From contig CAWVKS010000008.1 in NCBI GenBank assembly GCA_963930055.1, forward strand, positions 434,001-498,000: a stretch of DNA of 64,000 nucleotides, in the 5' to 3' direction. A program made the translations under genes and the position numbers. Below are positions 42,929 to 51,155 of this stretch, piece after piece. The notes beneath the pieces were generated by a model. The model did no database searches. It had not been told where the DNA came from and saw only the letters and a program-made list of their open reading frames with translations. Each line of letters opens with the position of its first letter. The stretch's first letter is position 1. The stretch is from Pullichristensenella sp963930055 (GTDB lineage Bacteria; Bacillota; Clostridia; Christensenellales; Aristaeellaceae).

Positions 42929-43747
42929 TCACAGCCCGAGGACGTTGTGCAGGTAGTTGCGGGAAACCATGGCGCCGTGGTAGTCGCACACGGGCGGGTT
43001 GTCCAGCTCCACGCAGAGCATGCCGTCGTAGCCGCCCTCCTGCAGCGCCTTGTAGACGCCGCGGAAGTCCACCGTGCCCATGCCCAGCGGCAGGAAGCGG
43101 TCCATCGGCCAGTCCGGGAAGGCGCCCTCGTCGGGGTCGACGTCCTTGAGGTGCATGTAGCCGATGCGCGGCAGGTAGCGCTTTACGGCCGTTACCACAT
43201 CCATGCCGGCCAGCACCGTGTGCCCCGTGTCCAGGCAGAGGTGCACCAGCGAGGGGTCGGTGTTTTCCAGGAACAGGTCGATCTGCTCCGGGGTGAACAC
43301 GGGGGTGTTGGCGTGCGGGTGGAAGCAGGCCTTGATGCCGTTGTCCGCGCACAGTTTGCCGATGCGGTTGGAGAGCGCGGCGTAGGCAAGTATGCGCTCG
43401 CGGTTGGTGGGGCGCAGGTTGGGGGCTTCCTCCCACATCACGCCCTGCAGGTTCATGTAGGCCGCGCCCAGCTTTTTCATGAACTCCACGTATTCGACGG
43501 CGGACTGGTAGTCCTTTTCATCGTCGTCGGTATAGTGCAGGTAGAGGTTGGCCATTTTCAGGCCGTATTTTTGCAGCAGCGCGGCGATGGCGTCGGCGTC
43601 GCCGTCGAAATAGCGCTTGATGAAGGCGAAGTTTTCCAGATAGGGGTAGCCAAGGTCCCGCATGGCTTTGAGGAACTGTTCAAACTCAAAGCGGTAGTTG
43701 TCCTCGTGGTGGACGAGCCACGTCCAGCCTGTATAGGCGATCTGCAT
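42929..43747 (-). CDS. Sugar phosphate isomerase/epimerase (xylose-isomerase-like TIM barrel)
   Basis: 272-residue AP-endonuclease-2/xylose-isomerase-like barrel (IolE/IolI/hydroxypyruvate-isomerase type). Metal-site candidates: E in LQGVMWEEA, H in ACFHPHANTPV, D and H in LCLDTGH, H in IGYMHLKDVD, and E in CVELDN. Family members are inosose dehydratases, ketose epimerases and dehydroshikimate dehydratases, so the reaction is open. GGGAGGTTCACC precedes the ATG. Last gene of the unit promoted at 45145. Confidence 0.83.
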   Translation of the reverse strand: MQIAYTGWTWLVHHEDNYRFEFEQFLKAMRDLGYPYLENFAFIKRYFDGDADAIAALLQKYGLKMANLYLHYTDDDEKDYQSAVEYVEFMKKLGAAYMNLQGVMWEEAPNLRPTNRERILAYAALSNRIGKLCADNGIKACFHPHANTPVFTPEQIDLFLENTDPSLVHLCLDTGHTVLAGMDVVTAVKRYLPRIGYMHLKDVDPDEGAFPDWPMDRFLPLGMGTVDFRGVYKALQEGGYDGMLCVELDNPPVCDYHGAMVSRNYLHNVLGL

Positions 43748-43821
43748 TGCCGGTGAACCTCCCTGATTGCGAAATAAAGCGGCCGGCGCCCTCCCCCGGG
43801 AAAGCGCCGGCCAAGGCCCCG

Positions 43822-44547
43822 TCAGTAGGGCATCGGGTTGCCCTGGTAGTCGATAAACGGTATATCCAATTTGGGGTCGATCTTGCCCTCGACGATGTCG
43901 AGTATGCCCCTGGCCGACACTTCGGGCTGGATCTGGGCGTTCTCCTTGCCCATCTCGGTGAACATGCGGCCGGGATGCAGCATGAACAGGCGCACGTTGC
44001 TGTGTTCCGGCGACTGCGCCAGGTAGTTGCGGATCTTCTGGCTGTACATGTTCGCCGCGTGCTTGGAGACGCTGTAAGCCAGGTAGGTGTAGGATTCCGG
44101 CTCCAGGTGCCCCGCCTCGGAGGTGATGTTGATGATGCAGGGCTTGCTGGAGGCGTAGATGCCGGGGATGAAGTACTTGAGCACGATGGCGTGGCCGACG
44201 GCGTTGACTTCGATCGACTTGCGCAGCTTGGCGATGTCCAGGTTGGGGATGGGATCCTCCAGATCGTACTTGGACTCGAGAAGCACGCCCGCGTTGTTGA
44301 TCACACAGTCGATCACGGGATGCTCGCGCAATACCTCCTGCGCGCGCGCCTTGACGTCCTCCTCATTGGAGACGTCCATCTGGATGGGGAAGAGCGCTTC
44401 GGGATACTCCTTGCGCAGCTTGACGATGCCCTCCTCGGTGGCAGGGTCAAACAGGCAGGCGGCGATCACGCTGTGGCCGCGCTTCAGGGCTTCGGTGGTG
44501 AGCGAAAGGCCCAGGCCGCCGGAAGCGCCGGTGATAAGGATCTTCAT
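43822..44547 (-). CDS. Short-chain dehydrogenase/reductase
   Basis: 241-residue SDR. TGASGGLG at the N-terminus, NNAGVLLE, NITSEAG, YSVSK, and LHPGRMFTEMG. ATG 44547 (MKILITG) follows GAGGTG. It lies between a VOC gene and a TIM-barrel isomerase, suggesting an oxidation-isomerisation route on a cyclic or sugar substrate. Confidence 0.88.
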   Translation of the reverse strand: MKILITGASGGLGLSLTTEALKRGHSVIAACLFDPATEEGIVKLRKEYPEALFPIQMDVSNEEDVKARAQEVLREHPVIDCVINNAGVLLESKYDLEDPIPNLDIAKLRKSIEVNAVGHAIVLKYFIPGIYASSKPCIINITSEAGHLEPESYTYLAYSVSKHAANMYSQKIRNYLAQSPEHSNVRLFMLHPGRMFTEMGKENAQIQPEVSARGILDIVEGKIDPKLDIPFIDYQGNPMPY

Positions 44548-44574
44548 GGATAGCACCTCTTTTTGTCGTCGCAC

Positions 44575-45036
44575 TTACTGGTCGTCGTGCTCCAACAGCT
44601 CGATGAGCACCTTCAGCGGCTTGGTCGCGTCCAGGTAGGCGTAGCGGCCGGTGGCCCATTCGCCCGTCTGCAACAGGGGCAGGCCCTTGTCCACGCAGAG
44701 CTGGATCTTTTCCTTCATGCCCTTGATGTTGAAGGCGATGTGGTGCACGCCCTCGCCCTTGGTGTCCAGGTCGTGGCGCCAGGTGCTGGGCTCATGGTCG
44801 GGCTCGAGCAGCTCGATCTCGATGTTGGGGCCGATGGTGAAGAACGCCTGCTTGGTGCGGGCGGGGGTGGGATTGCCGAGATACTGGGCGTTGGACTCCT
44901 CATAGGGGCCGGTCATGCCGATGGGGGGCTTGGGCACGCCGAGGAAGTCCGCGTAAGCCTGCGCGGTGGCGTCGATGTCGTTTACGAGGATACCGATCTG
45001 GGTGACGATGTCGGTTCCGAGCCAGGATTCTGCCAT
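44575..45036 (-). CDS. VOC-family protein
   Basis: 153-residue two-module VOC protein. The usual first His is Gln (VTQIGILVNDID); the second-module His is kept (GEGVHHIAFNIKG), with Glu in VLIELLEHD. ATG 45036 (MAESWLG) follows AGAGAGG. Divergent from two further VOC genes across a shared promoter region. Activity unknown. Confidence 0.83.
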   Translation of the reverse strand: MAESWLGTDIVTQIGILVNDIDATAQAYADFLGVPKPPIGMTGPYEESNAQYLGNPTPARTKQAFFTIGPNIEIELLEPDHEPSTWRHDLDTKGEGVHHIAFNIKGMKEKIQLCVDKGLPLLQTGEWATGRYAYLDATKPLKVLIELLEHDDQ

Positions 45037-45108
45037 GGGGATACCTCTCTTTCTGGTCGCATATGGGTTTTTGGGGTTGTGTAACTTCATACATTCAAAT
45101 TACATTAA

Positions 45109-45123
45109 CTACATTGATTGTAG
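45109..45123 (-). promoter_or_regulatory. Palindrome overlapping the minus-strand -10 box
   Basis: CTACA (45109-45113) and TGTAG (45119-45123) flank TTGAT and overlap the -10 hexamer of the 45145 promoter. Shares ATTGATTGTA-like sequence with the site at 45284-45302, so one repressor could act on both. Confidence 0.4.
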
Positions 45124-45145
45124 CATGATTGCATGCCTTTGTCAA
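45117..45145 (-). promoter_or_regulatory. Promoter of the VOC/SDR/isomerase operon
   Basis: Minus strand TTGACA (45145-45140), 17-nt spacer, TACAAT (45122-45117). The 333-nt gap 45037-45369 holds only this, the divergent promoter and the two palindromes. Confidence 0.82.
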
Positions 45146-45269
45146 CCACCGCGCCGCGCAGGAAAGGCGAAAAACTGGTGAAGGGGCGTATGTTTTCCGC
45201 ATTTCCGGGGCATTTTCGCGGAAAAGCGTCAATTTTCTGAAAACATGATTTGCAAATTTCAGAAATTGG

Positions 45270-45298
45270 TTGACTTTTAATGAATCAATATGTATAAT
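45270..45298 (+). promoter_or_regulatory. Promoter of the two-VOC operon
   Basis: TTGACT (45270-45275), 17-nt spacer, TATAAT (45293-45298). Confidence 0.82.
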
Positions 45299-45302
45299 TG
45301 AT
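45284..45302 (+). promoter_or_regulatory. Palindrome ATCAAT-N7-ATTGAT over the plus-strand -10 box
   Basis: Perfect 6-nt half-sites (45284-45289 and 45297-45302) centred on the -10 box. A candidate repressor operator; the repressor is not identified, although the nearby LacI gene is a pseudogene. Confidence 0.4.
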
Positions 45303-45369
45303 GTAACAGATGTTGCGCGCCCATCCGAGGGCGGCGCGAGGAAACGCGTGGAGAGAAAGGATGGTCCCC

Positions 45370-45873
45370 ATGAGCAAAGTAGACAGCACGAACCTGATCC
45401 AGATCACCATGATCGTGGACGATATCGAACGTGTCGCCCGGAATTATTGCGAGACCTACGGCCTGGAAATGCCGGAGATCTGGTATCATCCCGGCCCGGA
45501 GAGCGCCGCCTTTGAGTACAGGGGCAAGTTCTGCGACGTGGGCAAGGCGAAGTTCTGCGTATTCCAGTTTGGCCCCGTGGCGCTGGAGCTCGCGGAGGTC
45601 GAGGACGCGCCCAACACCTCCTGGGCGGATTTCAAGAGAAGTACGGCGTGCTGCGTGCACAACATCGGCCTCTACGTCAAGGATCTGCAGGGCGCGCTGG
45701 ACGCCTTTGCCCAGAAGGGCTGCAAGGCCATCCACACCGGCTATTTTGAGGATGAGAGCTACACCATCGTCGAGGCGGAGAAGGAGTTCGGCTGCCGCGT
45801 GAACCTCAAGCACGCCGGCGAGGACAACCGCAAGCTGATCGAGGAAAAGCGCAAGGAGATCCTCGGGAAATAA
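45370..45873 (+). CDS. VOC-family protein
   Basis: 167-residue two-module VOC protein. First-module ligand position is Gln (LIQITMIVDDIERV); second-module His is in CCVHNIGLYVKD; a Glu-containing strand (YTIVEAEKEFG) follows. ATG 45370 (MSKVDST) is 9 nt after GAAAGGA; ATG 45361 sits too close to that site. Followed after 17 nt by another VOC gene. Confidence 0.82.
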   Translation: MSKVDSTNLIQITMIVDDIERVARNYCETYGLEMPEIWYHPGPESAAFEYRGKFCDVGKAKFCVFQFGPVALELAEVEDAPNTSWADFKRSTACCVHNIGLYVKDLQGALDAFAQKGCKAIHTGYFEDESYTIVEAEKEFGCRVNLKHAGEDNRKLIEEKRKEILGK

Positions 45874-45890
45874 ACAGGGAGGACAACGGC

Positions 45891-46370
45891 ATGGATAAGA
45901 TCACGGCAAACCCGATCTGGCAGATCGGCATCGTCGTCGCGGACGCGAAGGCGGCGGCGGAAAAGGCTATGCGCCTGTTCGGCCTGCAGCTGGATCACGA
46001 GGGCGCGTTTGGCACCCACGGCGGTTATGAGCACTGCAACACGCACTACAAGGGCAAGCCCACGGACGGTTCCGGCTACGGCTACTGCCTGAAGATGGGC
46101 GAGACGGAAGTGGAGTTCATCCAGCCGGTGGGCGACGAGCCCAGCATCTGGGGCGACTTTTTGAAGGCGCACCCCAACGGCGGCATCCACCACATCGCCT
46201 GGCGCGTGAAGGACACGGAGGAGACCACCCGCTTCCTCCACGAGGCGGGCATCGAAAAGCTCGGCGACGGCGTGTGGGAGACCGGCAAGTACACCTACTA
46301 CGACGGCGCGGGGTTGGGCTTCACCATGGAAGCGCTGGAGTTTTACGACGAGCGCAAGATGACCGACTGA
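45891..46370 (+). CDS. VOC-family protein
   Basis: 159-residue VOC protein. Gln again in the first ligand position (IWQIGIVVADAKA); HH in GGIHHIAWRVKD; Glu in TMEALEFYD. CAGGGAGGACAACGGC precedes the ATG. It may form a heteromer with the VOC protein encoded 17 nt upstream. A strong terminator follows at 46382. Confidence 0.82.
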   Translation: MDKITANPIWQIGIVVADAKAAAEKAMRLFGLQLDHEGAFGTHGGYEHCNTHYKGKPTDGSGYGYCLKMGETEVEFIQPVGDEPSIWGDFLKAHPNGGIHHIAWRVKDTEETTRFLHEAGIEKLGDGVWETGKYTYYDGAGLGFTMEALEFYDERKMTD

Positions 46371-46381
46371 CGGACGCGAAA

Positions 46382-46417
46382 AGGCCCGCCCGGCTGCGAT
46401 GACAGCCGGGCGGGCCT
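46382..46417. terminator. Terminator hairpin, first of two identical 36-bp copies
   Basis: GGCCCGCCCGGCTG pairs with CAGCCGGGCGGGCC around a 6-nt loop. The same 36 bp recur at 46619-46654; the 201 bp between them contain the repeat element. This copy lacks the T-run that follows the second. Confidence 0.8.
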
Positions 46418-46603
46418 CAGAGCGCTGACAAAGCCTACAACCGCAAAAATCGCTCTGATATACAAAAAATCAGAAGCGATTTTTGCTTCCTACGTCAGCT
46501 GCACTTGCATCCTGCGGTCACTTACGTCTAAGTAAGCTCCCTTGGCTGCAAGTACAGCTTCCTTGGCTTGCAGGCTTTCTCAACGCTCTGCCAGTCTGTT
46601 GAC
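46413..46603 (+). repeat. 191-bp structured intergenic repeat, copy A
   Basis: Identical, base for base, to the reverse complement of 54555-54745. No open frame of note. The ends form imperfect inverted repeats and the interior has two further stems, including GCAAAAATCGCTCTGAT with its partner, a terminator-like hairpin. Read on the minus strand it lies just downstream of the 46714 dehydrogenase gene, i.e. at the 3' end of the pentose operon. Confidence 0.9.
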
Positions 46604-46618
46604 TTTGTCAACATCCTG

Positions 46619-46654
46619 AGGCCCGCCCGGCTGCGATGACAGCCGGGCGGGCCT
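46619..46654. terminator. Terminator hairpin, second identical 36-bp copy
   Basis: Same 36 bp as 46382-46417, here followed by TTTGCCTTTT, so this copy looks like the original terminator of the VOC operon, now separated from the gene by the repeat. Confidence 0.82.
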
Positions 46655-46713
46655 TTGCCTTTTCGCGCCGCCCTCCCGCGGGGGAAGGCGGCGCGCCGCT
46701 TGCCGGCGGAGGC

Positions 46714-47775
46714 TTACTTCAGCTCCTCCATGCCGTTGGGGAAGAACATGATCTTGTTGTAGACGATGGAGCGGGCGGCGATCTGGCGGAAGGTGTCCGG
46801 CAGCTGGCTCAGCTCCAGCCGGTGCGAGATCAGCAGGTCGGGGTTGAATTTCTTCTCGTTCATCAGCCGCGCGGACTCCGTCCACTCGAAGCCGGGGAAG
46901 GGCTTGGAGAAGGAATTCCAGCTGCCGCGGATGGTGAGCTGGTAGCGCTGGATCTGGTCCACGGCCTTTTCGGAGAGCTCGAGGCCCTTGTGGGAGATGC
47001 CGAGGAACACCACGCGCCCCATCTTGCCGGTGGAGAGTATGGCCTGATGCTGGGCGACCGGCACGCCGGACATGTCCATGGACAGCGTCGCGCCGCGGCC
47101 GCCGGTGATCTTCAGCACCGCTTCCACGGGGTCGCCTTTGAGGGAATTGACCGTATCGGTCGCGCCGCACTCCCTGGCCACGGCCAGCTTGTCGTCGTTG
47201 ACGTCCACGGCGATGATGGTCTTGCAGCCGAGCACCTTGGCGTACTGTATGGCGAACAGGCCGATGGCGCCCAGGCCGTAGACGCAGACGGTGTCCTCGC
47301 CGGTGCCCTCGCCGCACAGGTAGGCGTGCAGTGCGTTGGCCGCCGGGTCGATGGTCGCGCCCCAGGCATAGGGCGTGTCCGCGTTCAGGCGCAGCAGGTT
47401 CTCCGCCTTCACGCCCAGATACTGGGCGTAAGCGCCGTCGTTGCGCGAGCCGTAGTACTTGTAGTGTTCGCACAGGGAATAGATGCCCTTCTGGCACCAC
47501 TCGCATTCGTTGCAGGGGATCAGCGGCGCGGCGCTCACCTTGTCGCCTTCCGCCCAGCCCTGCACGCCCTTGCCGACCTTGACGATCTTGCCGGCGAACT
47601 CATGGCCGGGGATGATCGGCGAGACGTGCGCGCCGTAGGTGAGCATGCGGGGGATGTCCGAGCCGCAAACGCCTACGGCCATGATCTTGACCAGCACTTC
47701 GTCGTCCTGGATCTGCGGGACGGGGACTTCCTCAAACTTCAGGTCCCCGGGTGCGCGCATGAGGATAGCTTTCAC
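46714..47775 (-). CDS. Zinc-dependent medium-chain dehydrogenase (galactitol-1-phosphate dehydrogenase-like)
   Basis: 353-residue MDR enzyme. Catalytic zinc ligands C37 (GVCGSD), H58 and E59 (GHEF); structural-zinc cysteines in CNECEWCQKGIYSLC; Rossmann motif YGLGAIGL. The C-terminal region (IRGSWNSFSKPFPGFEW) resembles GatD-type polyol-phosphate dehydrogenases. Last gene of the operon promoted at 53146. Confidence 0.88.
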   Translation of the reverse strand: MKAILMRAPGDLKFEEVPVPQIQDDEVLVKIMAVGVCGSDIPRMLTYGAHVSPIIPGHEFAGKIVKVGKGVQGWAEGDKVSAAPLIPCNECEWCQKGIYSLCEHYKYYGSRNDGAYAQYLGVKAENLLRLNADTPYAWGATIDPAANALHAYLCGEGTGEDTVCVYGLGAIGLFAIQYAKVLGCKTIIAVDVNDDKLAVARECGATDTVNSLKGDPVEAVLKITGGRGATLSMDMSGVPVAQHQAILSTGKMGRVVFLGISHKGLELSEKAVDQIQRYQLTIRGSWNSFSKPFPGFEWTESARLMNEKKFNPDLLISHRLELSQLPDTFRQIAARSIVYNKIMFFPNGMEELK

Positions 47776-47817
47776 GATGGATCGACCCCTTTCTGGCAGA
47801 TAAAGGCTTGCGCGGTG

Positions 47818-48486
47818 TTATTCGGGAAGGCCGTTGACGATGGCCACGCCGGCGCTCACGCCCAGGCGGTTGGCGCCCGCCTCGACCATAGCCACGGCGG
47901 TCTGCGCGTCGCGGATGCCGCCGGAGGCCTTCACGCCCATGTCCGCGCCGACGGTCTTGCGCATCAGCGCCACGTCCTCCGCCGTCGCGCCGCCCTTGGA
48001 GAAGCCCGTGGAGGTCTTGACAAAGTCCGCGCCGGCCTTCTTGGCGGCCTGGCAGGCCTTGACCTTTTCCTCGTCGGTGAGCAGGCAGGTCTCGATGATG
48101 ACCTTGGTCAGCGCCTTGCCCCTGGCGGCGTCCACGACCGCGGCGATGTCCTTTTCCACATAGTCCCAGTCGCCGGATTTGATGCGCCCGACGTTGACCA
48201 CCATATCCACCTCGGTCGCGCCCTCGCGGATGGATTCCGCGGCCTCAAAGGCCTTGGAGGCGGTGCTGGTCGCGCCCAGGGGGAAGCCGATGACCGTGCA
48301 GACGTTGACGCCCGTGCCCTTGAGCAGCTTGGCGCACAGCGCCACGTTGCTGGGGTTGACGCACACGGACGCGAAGTGGTACTCGGCCGCTTCCTTGCAC
48401 AGCGCCTCGATCTGGGCGAGGCTGGCTTCCGGCTTGAGCTGGGTATGGTCGATGATAGCGGCTACGTTCTTTTTGTTGATGACCAT
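47818..48486 (-). CDS. deoC: Deoxyribose-phosphate aldolase
   Basis: 222-residue class I aldolase that splits 2-deoxyribose-5-phosphate to glyceraldehyde-3-phosphate and acetaldehyde. Schiff-base lysine in DFVKTSTGFSKGGAT, second lysine in GVKASGGIRD, and acid in EVDMVVNVG are intact. Between two dehydrogenases rather than with nucleoside genes, so it may act on a related deoxy-sugar phosphate. AGGAGGCAAATACC precedes the ATG. Confidence 0.94.
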   Translation of the reverse strand: MVINKKNVAAIIDHTQLKPEASLAQIEALCKEAAEYHFASVCVNPSNVALCAKLLKGTGVNVCTVIGFPLGATSTASKAFEAAESIREGATEVDMVVNVGRIKSGDWDYVEKDIAAVVDAARGKALTKVIIETCLLTDEEKVKACQAAKKAGADFVKTSTGFSKGGATAEDVALMRKTVGADMGVKASGGIRDAQTAVAMVEAGANRLGVSAGVAIVNGLPE

Positions 48487-48507
48487 GGTATTTGCCTCCT
48501 CTGGTTT

Positions 48508-49551
48508 TCAGGGATGGATGACGACCTTCATGACGTTTTCGTCGCGGATCATGCGGAACCCTTCCTCGATGCCTTCGAGGGGGACGAAGCGCTCGATGTA
48601 TTTGGAGGAATCCAGCTTGCCCTCCTCGATGAGCGCCATGATCGCGCGCATGTACTGCGGCGTCGTGGCGTGCACGCCGCAGACCTGCAGCTCCTTGTAG
48701 TGGATCTTGTTCGAGTCGATAAAGCCGGTGCTCTCGCCGGCCAGGCCGCCGAACAGGCAGATGCGCGCCATCTTGGCGGCGATGTCCTGCGCTTCCTTCT
48801 GCACCGGGGGATAGGACGTGGCGGTGATGACCACGTTGGCGCCCACGCCGCCGGTCTCGCGCATGACCTCGGCCACGGCGTCCTTGTGGGCGTTGTCGAT
48901 CCATATCACGCCCGGGACCTTGCTCTGGGCAATGTGGCCGCGCTTTTCCACCGGCTCGCAGAGCATCACCTTGGCCGCGCCGCTGAGCAGCGCCAGTTCG
49001 GCGTGTATGCAGCCGATGATGCCGCTGCCGTAGATCACCACGTTGTCGCCCGGCTGCACGTGCATGTAGCTCTGGCCGTTGTAGGCGCAGGCGGCGGGCT
49101 CGATGAGCGTGGCGGAATCGTAGCTGATGTTGTCGGGCAGCTTCAGCACGTTGCCCATGCGGATGGCCTTGGCCGGTATGGATACGTATTCGGTGAACAC
49201 GCCGTCATACTGGAAGCCGATGGTTTCCAGATGGTCGCACATGTTGGTGTGGCCGCTCTTGCAGGGCCAGCACTCGCCGCAGCCGATGGCCGGCGCCACG
49301 GTCACGCGGTCGCCCACGCGCAGGCCGTGCTCCTCGGCGTAGGCGCTTGTATACACGACGTCGCCGGCGAACTCATGCCCGAGGATGCGCGGGGGCGTGA
49401 TTTTGGCGTTGCCGTGCAGGAACGTGCGCATGTCGGTACCGCAGATGGAGGCGGAGCGCACGCGCACGATCATGTTGTCCTTGCCCTCGGCGGGTTCGGG
49501 GCGGTCGGCCATGCGCAGCGTCCGGTTTTCGTCCATGATGAAAGCCTTCAA
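48508..49551 (-). CDS. Zinc-dependent medium-chain dehydrogenase
   Basis: 347-residue MDR enzyme. C37 (SICGTD), H59/E60 (GHEF), structural-zinc cysteines in CGECWPCKSGHTNMC, and YGSGIIGC as nucleotide motif. The middle contains LIEPAACAYNG, as in polyol dehydrogenases. Second dehydrogenase of the operon; specificity unknown. Confidence 0.88.
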   Translation of the reverse strand: MKAFIMDENRTLRMADRPEPAEGKDNMIVRVRSASICGTDMRTFLHGNAKITPPRILGHEFAGDVVYTSAYAEEHGLRVGDRVTVAPAIGCGECWPCKSGHTNMCDHLETIGFQYDGVFTEYVSIPAKAIRMGNVLKLPDNISYDSATLIEPAACAYNGQSYMHVQPGDNVVIYGSGIIGCIHAELALLSGAAKVMLCEPVEKRGHIAQSKVPGVIWIDNAHKDAVAEVMRETGGVGANVVITATSYPPVQKEAQDIAAKMARICLFGGLAGESTGFIDSNKIHYKELQVCGVHATTPQYMRAIMALIEEGKLDSSKYIERFVPLEGIEEGFRMIRDENVMKVVIHP

Positions 49552-49583
49552 GGTGTTTTCGCTCCTTCTTCAGTGGTCTGGGC

Positions 49584-51116
49584 TCACAGGGCGATGTCCT
49601 GCAACCGCTTGTAGAAGCCGTGCAGTTCCTCGACATAGCGCTTGTAAAGCTCCATGTTCTTTTCGTATTTGGCCCCCTGCGCGGCGTCGGGCGCGTATTC
49701 GCGCAACACGTGGATGTGGTCAAGCGCCGTCTGCTTCATATCGCCAAACAGGCCGATGGCGTTGCCGGCGAGTATGGCCGCGCCCCACAGGGCCACGTCG
49801 TCGCGGTCCATGCGCTGGTAGGTCTTTCCCTGCACGTCGGCGCACATCTGCGTCCACACCGGGGACTTGGCGCCGCCGCCGATGATGCGGATCTTGTCAA
49901 AGGCGTACTCGGGATAGAGCGCCTCGATGCGCTTTAAGCACAGGGCGAAGTCAAACGTGTAGCTCTCCAGAAGCGCGCGGTAGAAGCAGGCGCGCGAATG
50001 GCTCCAGTCAAAGCCCATCCACATGCCGCGCAGCGCGCCGTCCAGGGGCATGGAGCTGCCGCCCAGCAGGCCGATGGCCATCAGGCCGTTGCAGCCGGGA
50101 GCGATGTCGGCGATCTCCTTCTCCATCTGGGCAAAGCGCTCCTTGCTGGTCATGTCCGGCCGGTCATAGAACGTGTTCATAAACCAGTCCAGCGTGATGC
50201 CGGAGCCGGCCACGAAGTGCGTGGCGAAGAAATCGCCGGGGATGGCGGAGGGGATGACGTCCAGGCGCTTTTCCTCCATGTCCGGCCGGTATTCCGGCAC
50301 GCAGCAGCTGATCTCGCCATAGGAGGAAGCCTCGAAGATGGCGTCGCCATAGTTGACGATGCCCGCGCCCAGGCAGCCCGCGGCCTTGTCGCCCGCGCCG
50401 GACACCAGCGGGATGCCGGCCTTGAGGCCGAGCAGGTCGGCCATCTCCTTGTTGAGGTGGGCGCAGACCGTGTTGGAATTGACGATGCGCGGCAGGCGCT
50501 CCTGCGGCAGGGCGATGCGCTGGCAGATCTCGTCCGACCAGCGGTCGTTTTGCACGTCCGCCAGGCCCGTCCACTGCGTGAACGAGCGGTCGATCACCGC
50601 CTCCTCCACGGGGATGTCGCCCAGCTTGCCGATCACATAGCCGCTGATCATCAGGTATTTGGCGATCTTGCGGCTCTCTTCGGGGAATTCCGCCTTGAAC
50701 CAGGCGTACTTGGGCGCCATCTGCGGGAAGTTGGTGCCGCCCACGCGCAAAAACAGGTCGCTCAGTTCGGCCATCTGCCGCTCGGCGTAGGGCATGTAGC
50801 GGCTGTCCAGCGAACAGGACCAGGTGGTTATGTCGTTCCAGTCCTTGTCCACGCCCATAAAGCCGGACATCTGCCCCGTGAAGGAAATGGCCTCGACCAG
50901 CTTGGCCTTTTCGCCCAGCTGCGCGCAGGCCTTGCGGGCGCAGTCCAGCACGGACGCGAACAGGTCCTCGCCTTTCTGGATGAACACGCCCGGCGCGGGG
51001 CGCGAATCCTTGACCGGCGCGGATTCCGTGACCAGGCACTCGCCCGCGGCGTTGTAGACGCCGGCCTTGATAAAGCTGGTGCCCAGGTCGATGGCCATCA
51101 AAAGCGTATCTTTCAT
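49584..51116 (-). CDS. FGGY-family carbohydrate kinase (xylulokinase-like)
   Basis: 510-residue two-domain sugar kinase. Phosphate loop IDLGTSFIKAGVY near the N-terminus, FTGQMSGFMGVD with the substrate region, catalytic-type GAGDKAAGCLGAG, and the FGGY C-terminal RIIGGGAKSPVWTQMCADV. It would phosphorylate the ketose produced by the arabinose-isomerase-like protein (ribulose or xylulose), or a deoxy analogue. Confidence 0.9.
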   Translation of the reverse strand: MKDTLLMAIDLGTSFIKAGVYNAAGECLVTESAPVKDSRPAPGVFIQKGEDLFASVLDCARKACAQLGEKAKLVEAISFTGQMSGFMGVDKDWNDITTWSCSLDSRYMPYAERQMAELSDLFLRVGGTNFPQMAPKYAWFKAEFPEESRKIAKYLMISGYVIGKLGDIPVEEAVIDRSFTQWTGLADVQNDRWSDEICQRIALPQERLPRIVNSNTVCAHLNKEMADLLGLKAGIPLVSGAGDKAAGCLGAGIVNYGDAIFEASSYGEISCCVPEYRPDMEEKRLDVIPSAIPGDFFATHFVAGSGITLDWFMNTFYDRPDMTSKERFAQMEKEIADIAPGCNGLMAIGLLGGSSMPLDGALRGMWMGFDWSHSRACFYRALLESYTFDFALCLKRIEALYPEYAFDKIRIIGGGAKSPVWTQMCADVQGKTYQRMDRDDVALWGAAILAGNAIGLFGDMKQTALDHIHVLREYAPDAAQGAKYEKNMELYKRYVEELHGFYKRLQDIAL

Positions 51117-51155
51117 GGTTGGCTCACCTCACCTTTGCTTGCCGCGCTCGCGGCC

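Noticed and set aside
46636..49614. A 992-codon open frame on the plus strand
   Set aside because: It is antisense to two well-defined dehydrogenases and deoC, has no recognisable domains and low-complexity Asp/His/Gly/Ala composition, as expected opposite GC-rich genes.
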